DNA of 64,000 bases. Origin: an uncultured Eubacterium sp. (GTDB lineage Bacteria; Bacillota; Clostridia; Lachnospirales; Lachnospiraceae). Below the pieces are notes generated by a model that was not told the DNA's origin, ran no database searches, and worked only from the letters and a program-made list of their open reading frames with translations. Where the stretch lies: positions 62,001 through 126,000 of the forward strand of contig CAJUBZ010000002.1 of the NCBI GenBank assembly GCA_910584795.1, in the 5' to 3' direction. Positions 27,503-35,114 of this stretch are shown one piece after another (the stretch's first letter is position 1; each line of letters starts with the position of its first letter). The translations under genes and the position numbers were made by a program.

Positions 27503-27631
27503 ATCTATATCGTAATCTGTAAGTTGAAGTTTATGAGCTAAGTCACATTGTGAAAGGTTATGTTGTTTTCTTAATTCAATTTTTGTTGGCTAATAAGATT
27601 TTTTGTTTGATAAACTTGTAGGTTTAGACAT
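27503..27631 (-). pseudogene. Truncated XRE-type repressor gene
   Basis: Read from 27631 on the minus strand, the frame gives MSKPTSLSNKKSY, stop, then PTKIELRKQHNLSQCDLAH and KLQLTDYDIDK before it dissolves at the terminator. This aligns with the intact genes at 29209 and 30138 (LRKLHHLSQRDLARKLQL), so it is a third, decayed copy. An internal stop and a missing C-terminal half make it nonfunctional. It still faces an intact operator copy. Confidence 0.75.
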
Positions 27632-27657
27632 ATCGCAACTCCTTTTGCCAATAAATG

Positions 27658-27724
27658 GTCTCATTTTTTGCACTATTTATATTGATTTCACTCTAAATCT
27701 TAAAATCGATTGCAAAAGTGATAC
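27658..27724. promoter_or_regulatory. Divergent operator, copy 1
   Basis: GTCTCATTTTTTGCA-type left arm (27658-27672) and TGCAAAAGTGATAC right arm (27711-27724) form an inverted repeat around a conserved AT-rich spacer with ATATTGATTT. Nearly the same arrangement occurs at 29478-29548. Both sit between an XRE gene on the minus strand and a gene on the plus strand, so this is probably the repressor's binding site. Confidence 0.6.
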
Positions 27725-27744
27725 AAAAAAGGAGAATGTACAAC

Positions 27745-27900
27745 ATGAGAAAAGAAATTGTATACGATATAATGAATAGTTTTATTGATTTAGAAAAGAT
27801 AACTGAACCATTGGCTATAGAAAAACAAAATCAGTTTTGTAATGGCAGACTTACAATAAAACAATGCTCGATATTATCGGAAATAAATAGTATAATGTAA
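27745..27900 (+). CDS. Small hypothetical protein downstream of operator copy 1
   Basis: A 51-residue protein with AAAAAGGAGA upstream of ATG 27745. MRKEIVYDIMNSFIDLEKITEP is helical and acidic; no family is recognised. It takes the same place relative to the operator as the SseB-like gene at 29605, and its N-terminal helix could be a remnant of a similar gene. It is 65 bases before the transglutaminase-like gene. Confidence 0.45.
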   Translation: MRKEIVYDIMNSFIDLEKITEPLAIEKQNQFCNGRLTIKQCSILSEINSIM

Positions 27901-27965
27901 GTATATAGAGATTAGAAACTAGATGTTAGATGTGAAAAGTTTTTTATGATGGAAGGGGTGAACAG

Positions 27966-29147
27966 ATGAAAAAACAAAAATATATGAGGATAATGGCTTG
28001 TTTGATATTTATCTTTGTATTTATGATAATGACAGAGATTGATAAAGTATCAGCAAAGAGTGTAGCAAAAAATAAAGTTACCATAACCAGTGGAACGAAA
28101 AAGAAGATTAAGATAAAAGTATCGAAAATTAAGAAACTTAAAGTAAAGAGCAGTAAAAAATCTGTAGCAACAGTAAAAACAGTTGGTAAAAAAGCAATCA
28201 AAATTACAGGGAAAAAGTCTGGAAAAGCTGTAATAACCGTAAAGGCTACAACGAAAAAGGGAAAAGTTAAAAAGATTCAATATAAGGTAACGATAAAAAA
28301 GAAGAGCAAAAAGAAAAGCCAAGAAAAAAATAACACGAATAATAGTGCTGATAAAAAGCCGACGAACAATCAAATTGAACAACCTATCATAAAACCAAAA
28401 TATAAATATGAATTACAGGTTATGAACAGTAAAGATAAAAACCTGTATAATGATTCAGATGTCATTGTTTATATTAAAACCAATAATCCAAATCCGGCAA
28501 CAATAAAAGCTGATTGTGGAACAGGAAAGTTAGTAAAACGTGAGGATGAAGATGGTGTGTTTTATACGATAGAGGATGAGTTCCATAAAATTATATCATC
28601 AAATGTTTATAGCGATGTGTATTATACCGGAAGTGATAATCAAGTCAGCGGTGGATACTTATATGTCTATAAATGGGATAATCCTGGAAAGAAAAATTTT
28701 ACCATAAAAGAAAAAGTAGGAGAGACATGGGTCACAGCTACCAAGATTGAAATTGAATTAAAAGATAAGAAGAAAGCAGAGGATGAGTGGCTTCAGTTAG
28801 TTATAAATGAGGTGACAGACTCAAATATGACCAGTCAAGAAAAAATGCAACGATTGGAGCAATACATTCTTGATAATTTTATGTACGACAGAAATAATGA
28901 ACAAGGAGAAATATATCTGCTGGCAGATGTAGGAGTATATTGGGAACGTAAGCATATTGACTGCTGGGATGCGACAAATATTATGTGTATGTTTGCAGAT
29001 AAATTAAGATTGGAAAGCAGGTGGACATATGCCGGATATGCACAGCATTATTATACAACGGTGATGATAGAAGGAAAAGAATATAAGTATGATGCCTGTC
29101 CAATGTCTGAAACAGGATGGACAACCAGATGGGAGTATATCTTATAA
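27966..29147 (+). CDS. Secreted transglutaminase-like protein with lysine-rich Ig-like domain
   Basis: A 393-residue protein; GGAAGGGG lies before the start. A signal peptide covers residues 1-31 (KVSAKS site). Residues about 35-112 form a lysine-rich Big2-like domain with SGKAVITVKATTKKGK, and a Lys/Asn-rich linker runs to about 140. The C-terminal half holds a transglutaminase-like catalytic core: Cys in KHIDCWDATNIMCMF, His in AQHYYTTV and Asp in KYDACP. Such domains act as proteases, crosslinkers or amidases on surface proteins. The very basic N-terminus suggests cell-wall binding. It is followed by a strong terminator. Confidence 0.78.
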   Translation: MKKQKYMRIMACLIFIFVFMIMTEIDKVSAKSVAKNKVTITSGTKKKIKIKVSKIKKLKVKSSKKSVATVKTVGKKAIKITGKKSGKAVITVKATTKKGKVKKIQYKVTIKKKSKKKSQEKNNTNNSADKKPTNNQIEQPIIKPKYKYELQVMNSKDKNLYNDSDVIVYIKTNNPNPATIKADCGTGKLVKREDEDGVFYTIEDEFHKIISSNVYSDVYYTGSDNQVSGGYLYVYKWDNPGKKNFTIKEKVGETWVTATKIEIELKDKKKAEDEWLQLVINEVTDSNMTSQEKMQRLEQYILDNFMYDRNNEQGEIYLLADVGVYWERKHIDCWDATNIMCMFADKLRLESRWTYAGYAQHYYTTVMIEGKEYKYDACPMSETGWTTRWEYIL

Positions 29148-29164
29148 TGTATAATCGGATTCAT

Positions 29165-29210
29165 AACAAAAATGGCATTGGGATTTTATTATCCCGATGC
29201 CATTTTTGTT
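29165..29210. terminator. Strong bidirectional terminator
   Basis: Arms of 19 bases (29165-29183 and 29192-29210) with one G-U pair and an 8-base loop, A-rich on the left and T-rich on the right. It serves the transglutaminase-like gene and, on the other strand, the repressor gene, whose stop codon it overlaps. Confidence 0.9.
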
Positions 29211-29454
29211 AATCTGTTCCATCAATAAGGTAATCATAACTAACATCAAAGAGCTGTGCAAATGCTCTTATTTCATAATCTTTCACATATCTTTTATTTG
29301 TTTCAATTCTAGTGATAATATTTTTGTCTATATCATAACCTTCTAGTTGGAGCTTGCGAGCCAGATCACGTTGAGATAGATGATGGAGTTTCCTCAATGT
29401 AATGAGTCGTTCGCTAATAAGATTTTTTTCATTGTTAGAATTTAATTTCGGCAT
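29209..29454 (-). CDS. XRE-family repressor A
   Basis: An 81-residue helix-turn-helix protein. ATG at 29454 is preferred over an upstream GTG (29463) because GGAG lies nine bases before it. ITLRKLHHLSQRDLARKLQLEG is the HTH core, with IDKNIITRIETNKRYV as recognition helix and following helix; the family is the small Cro/CI type. It lies divergently from the gene at 29605 with an inverted-repeat operator between. It is about 70 percent alike by eye to the copy at 30138. Confidence 0.88.
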   Translation of the reverse strand: MPKLNSNNEKNLISERLITLRKLHHLSQRDLARKLQLEGYDIDKNIITRIETNKRYVKDYEIRAFAQLFDVSYDYLIDGTD

Positions 29455-29477
29455 ATGAATCACTCCTCAATAAATTT

Positions 29478-29548
29478 GTCTCATTTTTTGCACATTTCAT
29501 ATTGATTTTACTGTGATTTCGGATTAAAATTGGTTGTAAAAGTGAGAC
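29478..29548. promoter_or_regulatory. Divergent operator, copy 2
   Basis: Arms GTCTCATTTTTTGCA (29478-29492) and TGTAAAAGTGAGAC (29535-29548) are inverted repeats with a spacer sharing ATATTGATTT with copy 1. The arms flank the likely divergent promoters, so binding would repress both sides. Confidence 0.6.
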
Positions 29549-29604
29549 AAAAGAAAGGATTGTTTGCAAGATATATATTTCTTAGGAACAAATAGGAGAA
29601 GAAA

Positions 29605-30090
29605 ATGTGTGAAGAGTTAGCAGGTGAAGAAGAGATTATCCAATATATGTTAGAAAATTATCGATTGGAAAAAGCATTAAAGAAGTACCGAAGGCAACCG
29701 CAAAGCAGCAAGAATTTAATAAATTTGTTGCAGATATTAGCTGAACAAGATAAGGATAATAGAGGTTTGATACTATCTGTTAGTTGTGATGAAATGTCTG
29801 TAGGAGTAGAAAATATTGAATATTTTAATGCAGATAAAAAATGTACTTTTTATAAAGCAGGGGGAAAAGATAGTGCATATGTTATGGCGTTTACGTCAAA
29901 AGAACATTTTCGTCAATTTAATGATACTTCGGGAATCGTAATGTTTATTGGTGATATATTTGGGATAGTTGAATGTAAAGGAGATATTGATGGAATCGTA
30001 TTTAACGCAGGAAAGGAAGAGGTAGTATTGGAAAAAGAATTTATAAGAGCAGTATTGTGGATTATAGATCATAGTCCTGAGACGGAGTAA
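29605..30090 (+). CDS. SseB-like domain protein
   Basis: A 161-residue soluble protein with AGGAGAAG before ATG 29605. An N-terminal acidic helix region (EEIIQYMLENYRLEKALKKY) leads to an SseB-like domain: YVMAFTSKEHFRQFNDTSG, then a hydrophobic IVMFIGDIFGIVE strand and DGIVFNAGKEEVVLEKEFI, the usual final motif (NP/NAG plus hydrophobic helix). SseB domains are widespread small domains of unclear role, often in regulated accessory genes. Expression is probably controlled by the divergent XRE repressor through the operator at 29478. Confidence 0.6.
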   Translation: MCEELAGEEEIIQYMLENYRLEKALKKYRRQPQSSKNLINLLQILAEQDKDNRGLILSVSCDEMSVGVENIEYFNADKKCTFYKAGGKDSAYVMAFTSKEHFRQFNDTSGIVMFIGDIFGIVECKGDIDGIVFNAGKEEVVLEKEFIRAVLWIIDHSPETE

Positions 30091-30137
30091 GTAGAGAATG
30101 AAAAATGTATATTCAAATTAGTTATTATAATCTGATT

Positions 30138-30392
30138 TTAATCAGAAATCTCATTGTCTATCAGAGCGTCATATGAAACCTGAAAAAGAGTCGAAAAGGC
30201 TTTCAATTCAATATCTGTTACATATCTTTTATTTGTTTCAATTCTAGTAATGACATTTTTGTCAATATCATAACCGAGAAGTTGCAGCTTTCGGGCTAAA
30301 TCACGTTGTGAAAGATTATGTTGTTTTCTCAATGTAATAAGTTGACGGCTAATAAGATTCTTTTTTCCAGAAAAGGATCTAGGCTTTGGCAT
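30138..30392 (-). CDS. XRE-family repressor B
   Basis: An 84-residue Cro/CI-type helix-turn-helix protein: LITLRKQHNLSQRDLARKLQLLG and IDKNVITRIETNKRYVTDIE, then a final helical segment LKAFSTLFQVSYDALID. It closely resembles the copy at 29209 and the decayed copy at 27503. Unlike repressor A, no operator of the GTCTCA type was seen upstream, so its target may be the operators of the other copies. It points against the SseB-like gene, 48 bases after its stop. Confidence 0.85.
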   Translation of the reverse strand: MPKPRSFSGKKNLISRQLITLRKQHNLSQRDLARKLQLLGYDIDKNVITRIETNKRYVTDIELKAFSTLFQVSYDALIDNEISD

Positions 30393-30509
30393 AATGGTTT
30401 CTTCTTTCTATTTTTTATTATTTAAAATCTTATATTTTATAGTAGATATGTTTGCCTTATATATAATATAGGCTGATATATTAATAAGAAAAAAATCCAG
30501 TGAAACGAA

Positions 30510-30842
30510 TTATTTTTCGGGAGCTGTCTCAATAAGAGCTTTAATTGTTGCTTTAACGACCGATAAGGAACGTTCGTCACATTTATATAACATACGAATC
30601 AGGGTTTCCATTTTAGAATCTTCCAGTGGTTTTTCTGGATAGAAAATAGAATCTGGTGATATGGAAAGTTCTCGGATTAACTTATACAAAATATCATAAC
30701 TAGGTTTCTTACCTTCATTTTCAATGCGGTACAAATAGCGTTCGCTAATTCCTATTTTGTCAGATAAAGCCTCAATGGTTATACCTGAATTTTCACGAGT
30801 ATGTTTTATGATATTTCCTAAAATGTCATGTTGTTTATGCAC
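30510..30842 (-). CDS. XRE-family ICE regulator
   Basis: A 110-residue protein with an N-terminal HTH: IIKHTRENSGITIEALSDKIGISERYLYRIENEGKK, then a C-terminal helical domain with KMETLIRMLYKCDERSLSVVKATIKALIE. This two-part form is found in the control region of Tn1549-like and related Clostridia elements, divergent from the sigma-like gene. A GGAGG-like site (rc of 30852-30858) supports the start. It likely governs excision and transfer genes together with the sigma factor at 31356. Confidence 0.85.
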   Translation of the reverse strand: MHKQHDILGNIIKHTRENSGITIEALSDKIGISERYLYRIENEGKKPSYDILYKLIRELSISPDSIFYPEKPLEDSKMETLIRMLYKCDERSLSVVKATIKALIETAPEK

Positions 30843-31048
30843 TTTCAGTTCACCTCCATTTATAATTAATTATATTCATTTATTTCAGGTTTATAATGGT
30901 CTAATAGTTCAAAGATAGTGAACTAAGGATACACGATTAAGTGAACAGACAAAAATAGAATTCATAGATGAAAAACGAGGAAATTGTCAGGGGGAAAATA
31001 TAATACTTCTTCATTTCCGAGTTTAAGGAACGGGGGAGGTATTTTTTT

Positions 31049-31102
31049 ATGCGTTGGATTAGATTCTGCGTGTTGCTGCGTATAAAGAGCAGCAATTTTT
31101 AG
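31049..31102 (+). CDS. Putative 17-residue leader peptide
   Basis: ATG at 31049 follows GGGGGAGG by nine bases and encodes MRWIRFCVLLRIKSSNF before a TAG. The coding sequence itself contains a hairpin with a T-run (31073-31100), so ribosome progress would decide whether the hairpin forms. No such peptide family is known to me. Confidence 0.45.
   Translation: MRWIRFCVLLRIKSSNF
31073..31100 (+). terminator. Attenuator-like hairpin inside the leader peptide
   Basis: TTGCTGC (31073-31079) pairs with GCAGCAA (31089-31095), followed by five T. It overlaps the end of the 17-codon frame. Confidence 0.55.
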
Positions 31103-31220
31103 TTTGTTAAAAAAACGATACTTATTAAAAGCACAAAGGAAAATTTAAAAGACAAAATTTATAAATATTGTTGCTTACACATTGAACTGATAGTTCATGT
31201 TAAATATGAAAATAAGAAAA

Positions 31221-31270
31221 AGACGTTGATAAGTCAAGATTGTTGCTTGATTTATCAACGTCTTTTTTTT
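31221..31270 (+). terminator. Strong intrinsic terminator before the sigma factor
   Basis: AGACGTTGATAAGTCAAG and its partner CTTGATTTATCAACGTCT (one wobble) form an 18-bp stem with a 7-base loop, then eight T. It would stop any transcript entering from the leader region before the sigma gene. Confidence 0.9.
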
Positions 31271-31355
31271 GTTGGTAAGACTAGAATGTGGCATTGCCAT
31301 GATCCTCCCTATCATTTGAGTTTCAAAAAAATTTAGTTGATAGGAGGAAATAAAG

Positions 31356-31865
31356 ATGAAGTATGCACCGAAAAGAGTGTTTGTTTTAGAAAATGGTAGA
31401 TACATAGAAATAAGTTATGAAGAATTATGTAATCGTAGTGAGAGTGATGCCTCTTATACAAATAGGAGATTTTTACCTCTGCATGGAATGTTGATGGAAG
31501 TGGACGAAAATGAATATAAGGAATTTTATAGAAATTCTCGGAGACAAAGATATTTAGAGGAATTGTCAAAAGAGAACAGGGAGTTTTCTTTTGACATGCT
31601 TACTACAGATGACTTTAATGGACAGGATATTTTGTCAGATACAAAAACGGATGTTTATCAATTTGTAGAACAAAAAATGACAATGGAGAAGTTACAAAAG
31701 GGGATATCACTGTTGACAGAAGAGGAGCAAAGATTAATTCAGGAAATCTATTATGAAGGATTGACTGAAAGAGAAGTTGCTAAAAAGCAGGGGATTTACC
31801 ACAATGCAGTCCACAAGAAAAAGATACGGATTTTAAATAAATTGAAAAAATATTTAGAAAATTAA
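31356..31865 (+). CDS. ICE-encoded sigma-70-like factor (region 4)
   Basis: A 169-residue protein with TAGGAGG before the start. The N-terminal half (KYAPKRVFVLENGRYIEISYEEL) is specific to these elements; the C-terminal half has sigma region 4: LLTEEEQRLIQEIYYEGLTEREVAKKQ and HNAVHKKKIRILNKLKKYL, a helix-turn-helix for -35 recognition. No region 2 is evident, so it may act as an anti- or co-factor or as a DNA-binding regulator rather than a full sigma factor. Genes of this kind stand between regulator and recombinase in many Clostridia ICEs. Confidence 0.82.
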   Translation: MKYAPKRVFVLENGRYIEISYEELCNRSESDASYTNRRFLPLHGMLMEVDENEYKEFYRNSRRQRYLEELSKENREFSFDMLTTDDFNGQDILSDTKTDVYQFVEQKMTMEKLQKGISLLTEEEQRLIQEIYYEGLTEREVAKKQGIYHNAVHKKKIRILNKLKKYLEN

Positions 31866-31880
31866 AATTTGTGGGTGTGC

Positions 31881-31922
31881 AGCCTTCTCGTTTTTCGGCA
31901 TGGAAAGTGAGAAGGCTTTTTT
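31881..31922 (+). terminator. Terminator after the sigma-like gene
   Basis: AGCCTTCTC (31881-31889) and GAGAAGGCT (31909-31917) pair perfectly around a 19-base loop, followed by six T. It lies 16 bases after the sigma stop. Confidence 0.85.
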
Positions 31923-32039
31923 GCCTCTGTTGTACCTTGACAATTGAATATCCAGCGTTTCTTTTACATCCCTCCTGCTGTCGGATGAAATCCGGCAAGC
32001 TACATGAAGAAGTATACAGACAGAAAATAAAAATATCTG

Positions 32040-32312
32040 TTTAAGTATTTTAAGTTCAGACATTGCAGAGCAACTGTAATGAAAGCGATGACAGGCAGGA
32101 GTAATCATGGTACTTCCGTCCGGTCGTGTGACAGGGCGGCCCGGTGAGAACCACGGGGAGGTGAAATTCCTATGAGGTCAAAGGCATGACCGGAAGAAGC
32201 GTTCCCACAGGTATTTGAGTGCCTAGTCAGGGGATATCGGGGATAAATACTGACGATTAAAACGATTGATATCACAGGCGGTCGTTTTCTTAAAAGATTA
32301 CGACCGCTTTTT
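32040..32312 (+). ncRNA. Structured non-coding RNA candidate ending in a terminator
   Basis: No reading frame fits this GC-richer stretch in a 556-base gap (31866-32421). CCGGTC (32120-32125) closes with GACCGG (32188-32193) around nested hairpins: CCCGGT-GAGA-ACC (a GNRA-type loop) and AGG-TGAAATT-CCT. Further short stems follow (AGGTA/TGCCT; GTCAG/CTGAC), then a perfect terminator. The GGTGAAATTCC motif and a GTGTG at 32126 recall domain I of group II introns, but no domain V or intron protein is near. It could be a riboswitch, a trans-acting RNA or an intron relic. Confidence 0.45.
32278..32312 (+). terminator. Intrinsic terminator of the structured RNA
   Basis: GCGGTCGT (32278-32285) pairs with ACGACCGC (32300-32307), 14-base loop, then five T. 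It ends before the MazF-like gene. Confidence 0.85.
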
Positions 32313-32421
32313 ACTTAAGAAATAATAAAGAAGTCTGAACACATCACAAGAAGAGACAGATGATGAACGGACAAAAAATAAGAAAATTTGAAAAAGAAAA
32401 AGAGATACGGAGGCAGATTTT

Positions 32422-32772
32422 ATGAGAGAGATTAAAAGAGGAGAGATTTATTATGCGAATCTATGTCCAGTGATTGGCAGCGAGCAGGGAGGTATCCGCC
32501 CGGTCATTATTCTACAGAATGATATAGGAAACCGTTTCAGCCCAACAACGATTGTAGCAGCTATCACAAGCCGGGCAGAAAAAACAGAATTACCAACCCA
32601 TGTCAATATCAGGGTAGAAGGATTAAATAGTAGATCCATTATATTACTGGAACAGATACGGACAATTGATAAATCAAGAATCAGAGAGTTTGTTGACATT
32701 TTAGATATTAATACGATGTCACGTGTGGATAAAGCGATTGTTATCAGTTTAGGAATAAGTGATTTAATATAG
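32422..32772 (+). CDS. MazF/PemK-type toxin
   Basis: A 116-residue CcdB/MazF-fold endoribonuclease-type protein: KRGEIYYANLCPVIGSEQGG, RPVIILQND, SPTTIVAAITS, then LPTHVNI and SIILLEQIRTIDKSRI. These are the four conserved blocks of MazF, and the catalytic Arg in RPVII and Thr in PTTIVA are in place. It is expected to cut mRNA at short sites. The normal antitoxin gene upstream is missing; the structured RNA and terminator precede it instead. Solitary MazF genes beside recombinases are frequent in these ICEs and may control excision. Confidence 0.88.
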   Translation: MREIKRGEIYYANLCPVIGSEQGGIRPVIILQNDIGNRFSPTTIVAAITSRAEKTELPTHVNIRVEGLNSRSIILLEQIRTIDKSRIREFVDILDINTMSRVDKAIVISLGISDLI

Positions 32773-32792
32773 GAAAGAATAGAGGAATTCAT

Positions 32793-33188
32793 ATGAAAAA
32801 GAAAGATATGGAGCAGGTAGAAAAAGTAATGGATGGATTTCATGTAGGTTATGCATATCTTTATCCCAATAATGGAGGAGAACGACAGGAGTATGTTTTT
32901 GATATGACACCGGAAAATATTGCAAATTTTATTGGAAGCCATCCATTTGATGCAGAAAAGATTATTTTAACAGACATGCAGGACAGGCTGATATTGAATA
33001 CGATAGGAAATTTTATTGACTATTGCCCGGATCAGGATTTGTGCAAAAGGATACTTCCAAATCTGATGGTCATTCAGATGGGAGAAGTGGAGGCATCAGA
33101 GTTTCCTATAGTAACAAGAGAGATATTTGATGAGTATTGCGATATGGAAGAAGAGGTTGTGATGAGGGCAGAAATATCAATGCTATAA
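32793..33188 (+). CDS. Conserved ICE protein of unknown function
   Basis: A 131-residue acidic soluble protein 20 bases after the MazF-like gene. The visible features are KKDMEQVEKVMDGFHVGYAY, a QEYVFDMTPENIANFIG stretch and ILTDMQDRLILNTIGNFIDYC. It shows no toxin, antitoxin or recombinase motif. Genes of this type recur at this place, before the recombinase set, and databases sometimes name them after the neighbouring resolvase. It might be the antitoxin in reverse order, but this is only positional inference. Confidence 0.55.
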   Translation: MKKKDMEQVEKVMDGFHVGYAYLYPNNGGERQEYVFDMTPENIANFIGSHPFDAEKIILTDMQDRLILNTIGNFIDYCPDQDLCKRILPNLMVIQMGEVEASEFPIVTREIFDEYCDMEEEVVMRAEISML

Positions 33189-33204
33189 GTTATATGGAGG
33201 CTGT

Positions 33205-33366
33205 ATGGGAAAAGAGAATGGAGCAAATGAAGTAATGTATAAGATGGCAGAGGCACTGTTAATAAAGATGCAGAAAAAAGGTCTTATAAGTGAAGAAGAA
33301 TGCAGTAAAATAAGGAAACTTAACATGGAAACATTCTCACCGGAACTGGCTTCTATATATGTCTGA
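33205..33366 (+). CDS. SHOCT-like small protein
   Basis: A 53-residue protein with GGAGG seven bases before ATG 33205. YKMAEALLIKMQKKGLISEEECSKI matches the SHOCT motif, a short helix plus LL..KG.IT.EE pattern found at the ends of many proteins; here it stands alone. The next recombinase gene starts 113 bases later. Small SHOCT-like frames are usual before recombinase triplets of this kind. Function is unknown. Confidence 0.6.
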   Translation: MGKENGANEVMYKMAEALLIKMQKKGLISEEECSKIRKLNMETFSPELASIYV

Positions 33367-33479
33367 TTTCTTAAAAAGTATATCTGATAAAACGCTGGAT
33401 AATGTTCTTTTTATGTGGTAATGTGTGTTGCTAACAGAAGGGAAAACTTCTGAAAATATTAAGAAAGGAGGAGAGTGGA

Positions 33480-35114
33480 ATGGCAAAGAACGTGACGGTT
33501 ATTAACGCCATAAAATATCACAGTAACCCCGAATACAGAGCAAAACTGCGTGTGTGTGCCTATGTAAGGGTGAGTACCGGAAGTAAGGCACAGGCAAATT
33601 CGTATGCAGTACAGATTAACTATTATACCAAGAAGATTGAAGAAAATCCTTTGTGGGAGTTTGCAGGAATCTATGCGGATGAAGCCCAGACCGGAACAAA
33701 AGTAAAGGTAAGAGATGATTTCCAAGCCATGATACAGGAGTGTGAGAAGGGCAACATCGATTTAATCATCACAAAATCGGTAACAAGATTTGCAAGGAAT
33801 ACGGTGGAAAGCATACAGACCATACGGAAACTGAAAGCACTGGGAGTCGGGATATACTTTGAAGAAGAGGACATTAATACGCTGACAGAAGATAGTGAAC
33901 TGATGATTACTATATTGTCTTCTATAGCACAGGCAGAAGCGGAAGACATTTCCACAAATAACAAGTGGGCAATTAGAAAACGATTTCAAGATGGAATGTT
34001 TATTGTCAGCGAACCTGCATATGGGTATGGAAAGGATGAAAAAGGAAATCTAATCATAAATCCAGAGGAAGCAAAAGTCGTAAGACTGATATTCAAATAT
34101 TATCTGAATGGATTTGGAACTTATCTGATTGCAGAAAAATTAAACGAACTTGGAATCCCCACAAAGAAAGGTGCAAAAGAATGGCAGGACAGTGTTATCA
34201 AAGATATTTTAAAGAATCCGGTGTATGAAGGTGACCTGTTAATGCAGAAAACTTTTACGGAGAATACTTTCCCATTCACAAGGAAGACAAACAAGGGAGA
34301 GGTAGAGCGGTACCTTATAGAAGATAATCATCCGCCAATCATTACAAGAGAGGAAGCACAGGCAGTAAGAGACATCAAAAAATACCGTGCTGGAATCAAC
34401 AAGTCGGGAGGAACTAAATGTAACAACCGATATCTGTTCAGCAGTCGAATCGTCTGTAGGGAATGTGGAAGTTATTTAAGAAGACAGAAAATCTACATAG
34501 GAACTTCCTATGAAAAAATTGTATGGACCTGTCCGAAACATGTCAAAGATAAAGAGTTCTGTAAGATGAAAGCCATCAGGGAAGATGAAATTCAGGAAGC
34601 CTTTGCGGCGATGTGGAACAAGTTATATACCAATCAGGGAACAGTTCTTGAACCATTGTTAAGCGGATTAAAAAGAGTTCCGGCAGGAGAAAGCGAAATA
34701 AGAGAAGTAGAAAAATTGAATAAAGAGATACAGAATCTGACAGAGCAGTGTAGTATCCTTAATCAAGTAATGAAGAAAGGGTATATGGACATTGCTCTTT
34801 TTATTGAGAATCAGAATCTGCTGACAAATAGGCTTTCAGAATGCAGAAAAAAGAAAGCATGGCTGCTTACAAGGCAGAGCCGTAGAAATGAAATCATAAA
34901 AACAGAACAGCTCATTGGTCTTCTGAAAAATGAAGAGAGAATAATGAAAAAATTTGAAGAGGAGTTGTTTGATATGACGGTAAAGGAAATCATAGTATCT
35001 AGAACACACGATATTACATTCTGTCTTCACAATGGATTGGAACTGACAGAAAAGAACCTTGAAGAAGAGCAGGGAGGTGAGAGTCATGCAGTGGCATACA
35101 CCGATGGGATATAG
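33480..35114 (+). CDS. Large serine recombinase 1
   Basis: A 544-residue TnpX/TndX-type recombinase. The catalytic domain opens with RVCAYVRVSTGSKAQANSY, placing the nucleophile at Ser32, and contains IDLIITKSVTRFARNTVES, the conserved active-site helix. A recombinase domain at about residues 165-290 follows, then a zinc ribbon with CRECGSYLRR and CPKH, and a coiled coil (about 400-470). AAGGAGGAGAG precedes the start. It performs ICE excision and integration together with the two partners downstream. The 3' end overlaps the middle recombinase by 29 bases. Confidence 0.95.
   Translation: MAKNVTVINAIKYHSNPEYRAKLRVCAYVRVSTGSKAQANSYAVQINYYTKKIEENPLWEFAGIYADEAQTGTKVKVRDDFQAMIQECEKGNIDLIITKSVTRFARNTVESIQTIRKLKALGVGIYFEEEDINTLTEDSELMITILSSIAQAEAEDISTNNKWAIRKRFQDGMFIVSEPAYGYGKDEKGNLIINPEEAKVVRLIFKYYLNGFGTYLIAEKLNELGIPTKKGAKEWQDSVIKDILKNPVYEGDLLMQKTFTENTFPFTRKTNKGEVERYLIEDNHPPIITREEAQAVRDIKKYRAGINKSGGTKCNNRYLFSSRIVCRECGSYLRRQKIYIGTSYEKIVWTCPKHVKDKEFCKMKAIREDEIQEAFAAMWNKLYTNQGTVLEPLLSGLKRVPAGESEIREVEKLNKEIQNLTEQCSILNQVMKKGYMDIALFIENQNLLTNRLSECRKKKAWLLTRQSRRNEIIKTEQLIGLLKNEERIMKKFEEELFDMTVKEIIVSRTHDITFCLHNGLELTEKNLEEEQGGESHAVAYTDGI

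Larger units (their letters stand above)
27300..27744. other. Region with terminator, broken repressor gene and operator copy
   Basis: AT-rich stretch of 445 bases. It holds the terminator at 27459-27502, a decayed XRE repressor gene on the minus strand, and the first copy of the divergent operator at 27658-27724. Confidence 0.7.
30843..31355. other. ICE control region between divergent regulators
   Basis: 513 bases holding divergent promoters, a short leader peptide with overlapping hairpin (31049-31102), and a strong terminator (31221-31270). The arrangement suggests transcription attenuation upstream of the sigma factor. Confidence 0.55.

Noticed and set aside
27966..28320. Lysine-rich repeats as a low-complexity artefact
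   Set aside because: The region has a regular strand pattern of a Big2-like domain and sits behind a signal peptide, so it is accepted as part of a real protein.
32040..32312. Cobalamin or other known riboswitch
   Set aside because: The GGTGAAATTCC piece resembles part of several RNA classes, but the diagnostic cores (for example GCCACTG) are missing.
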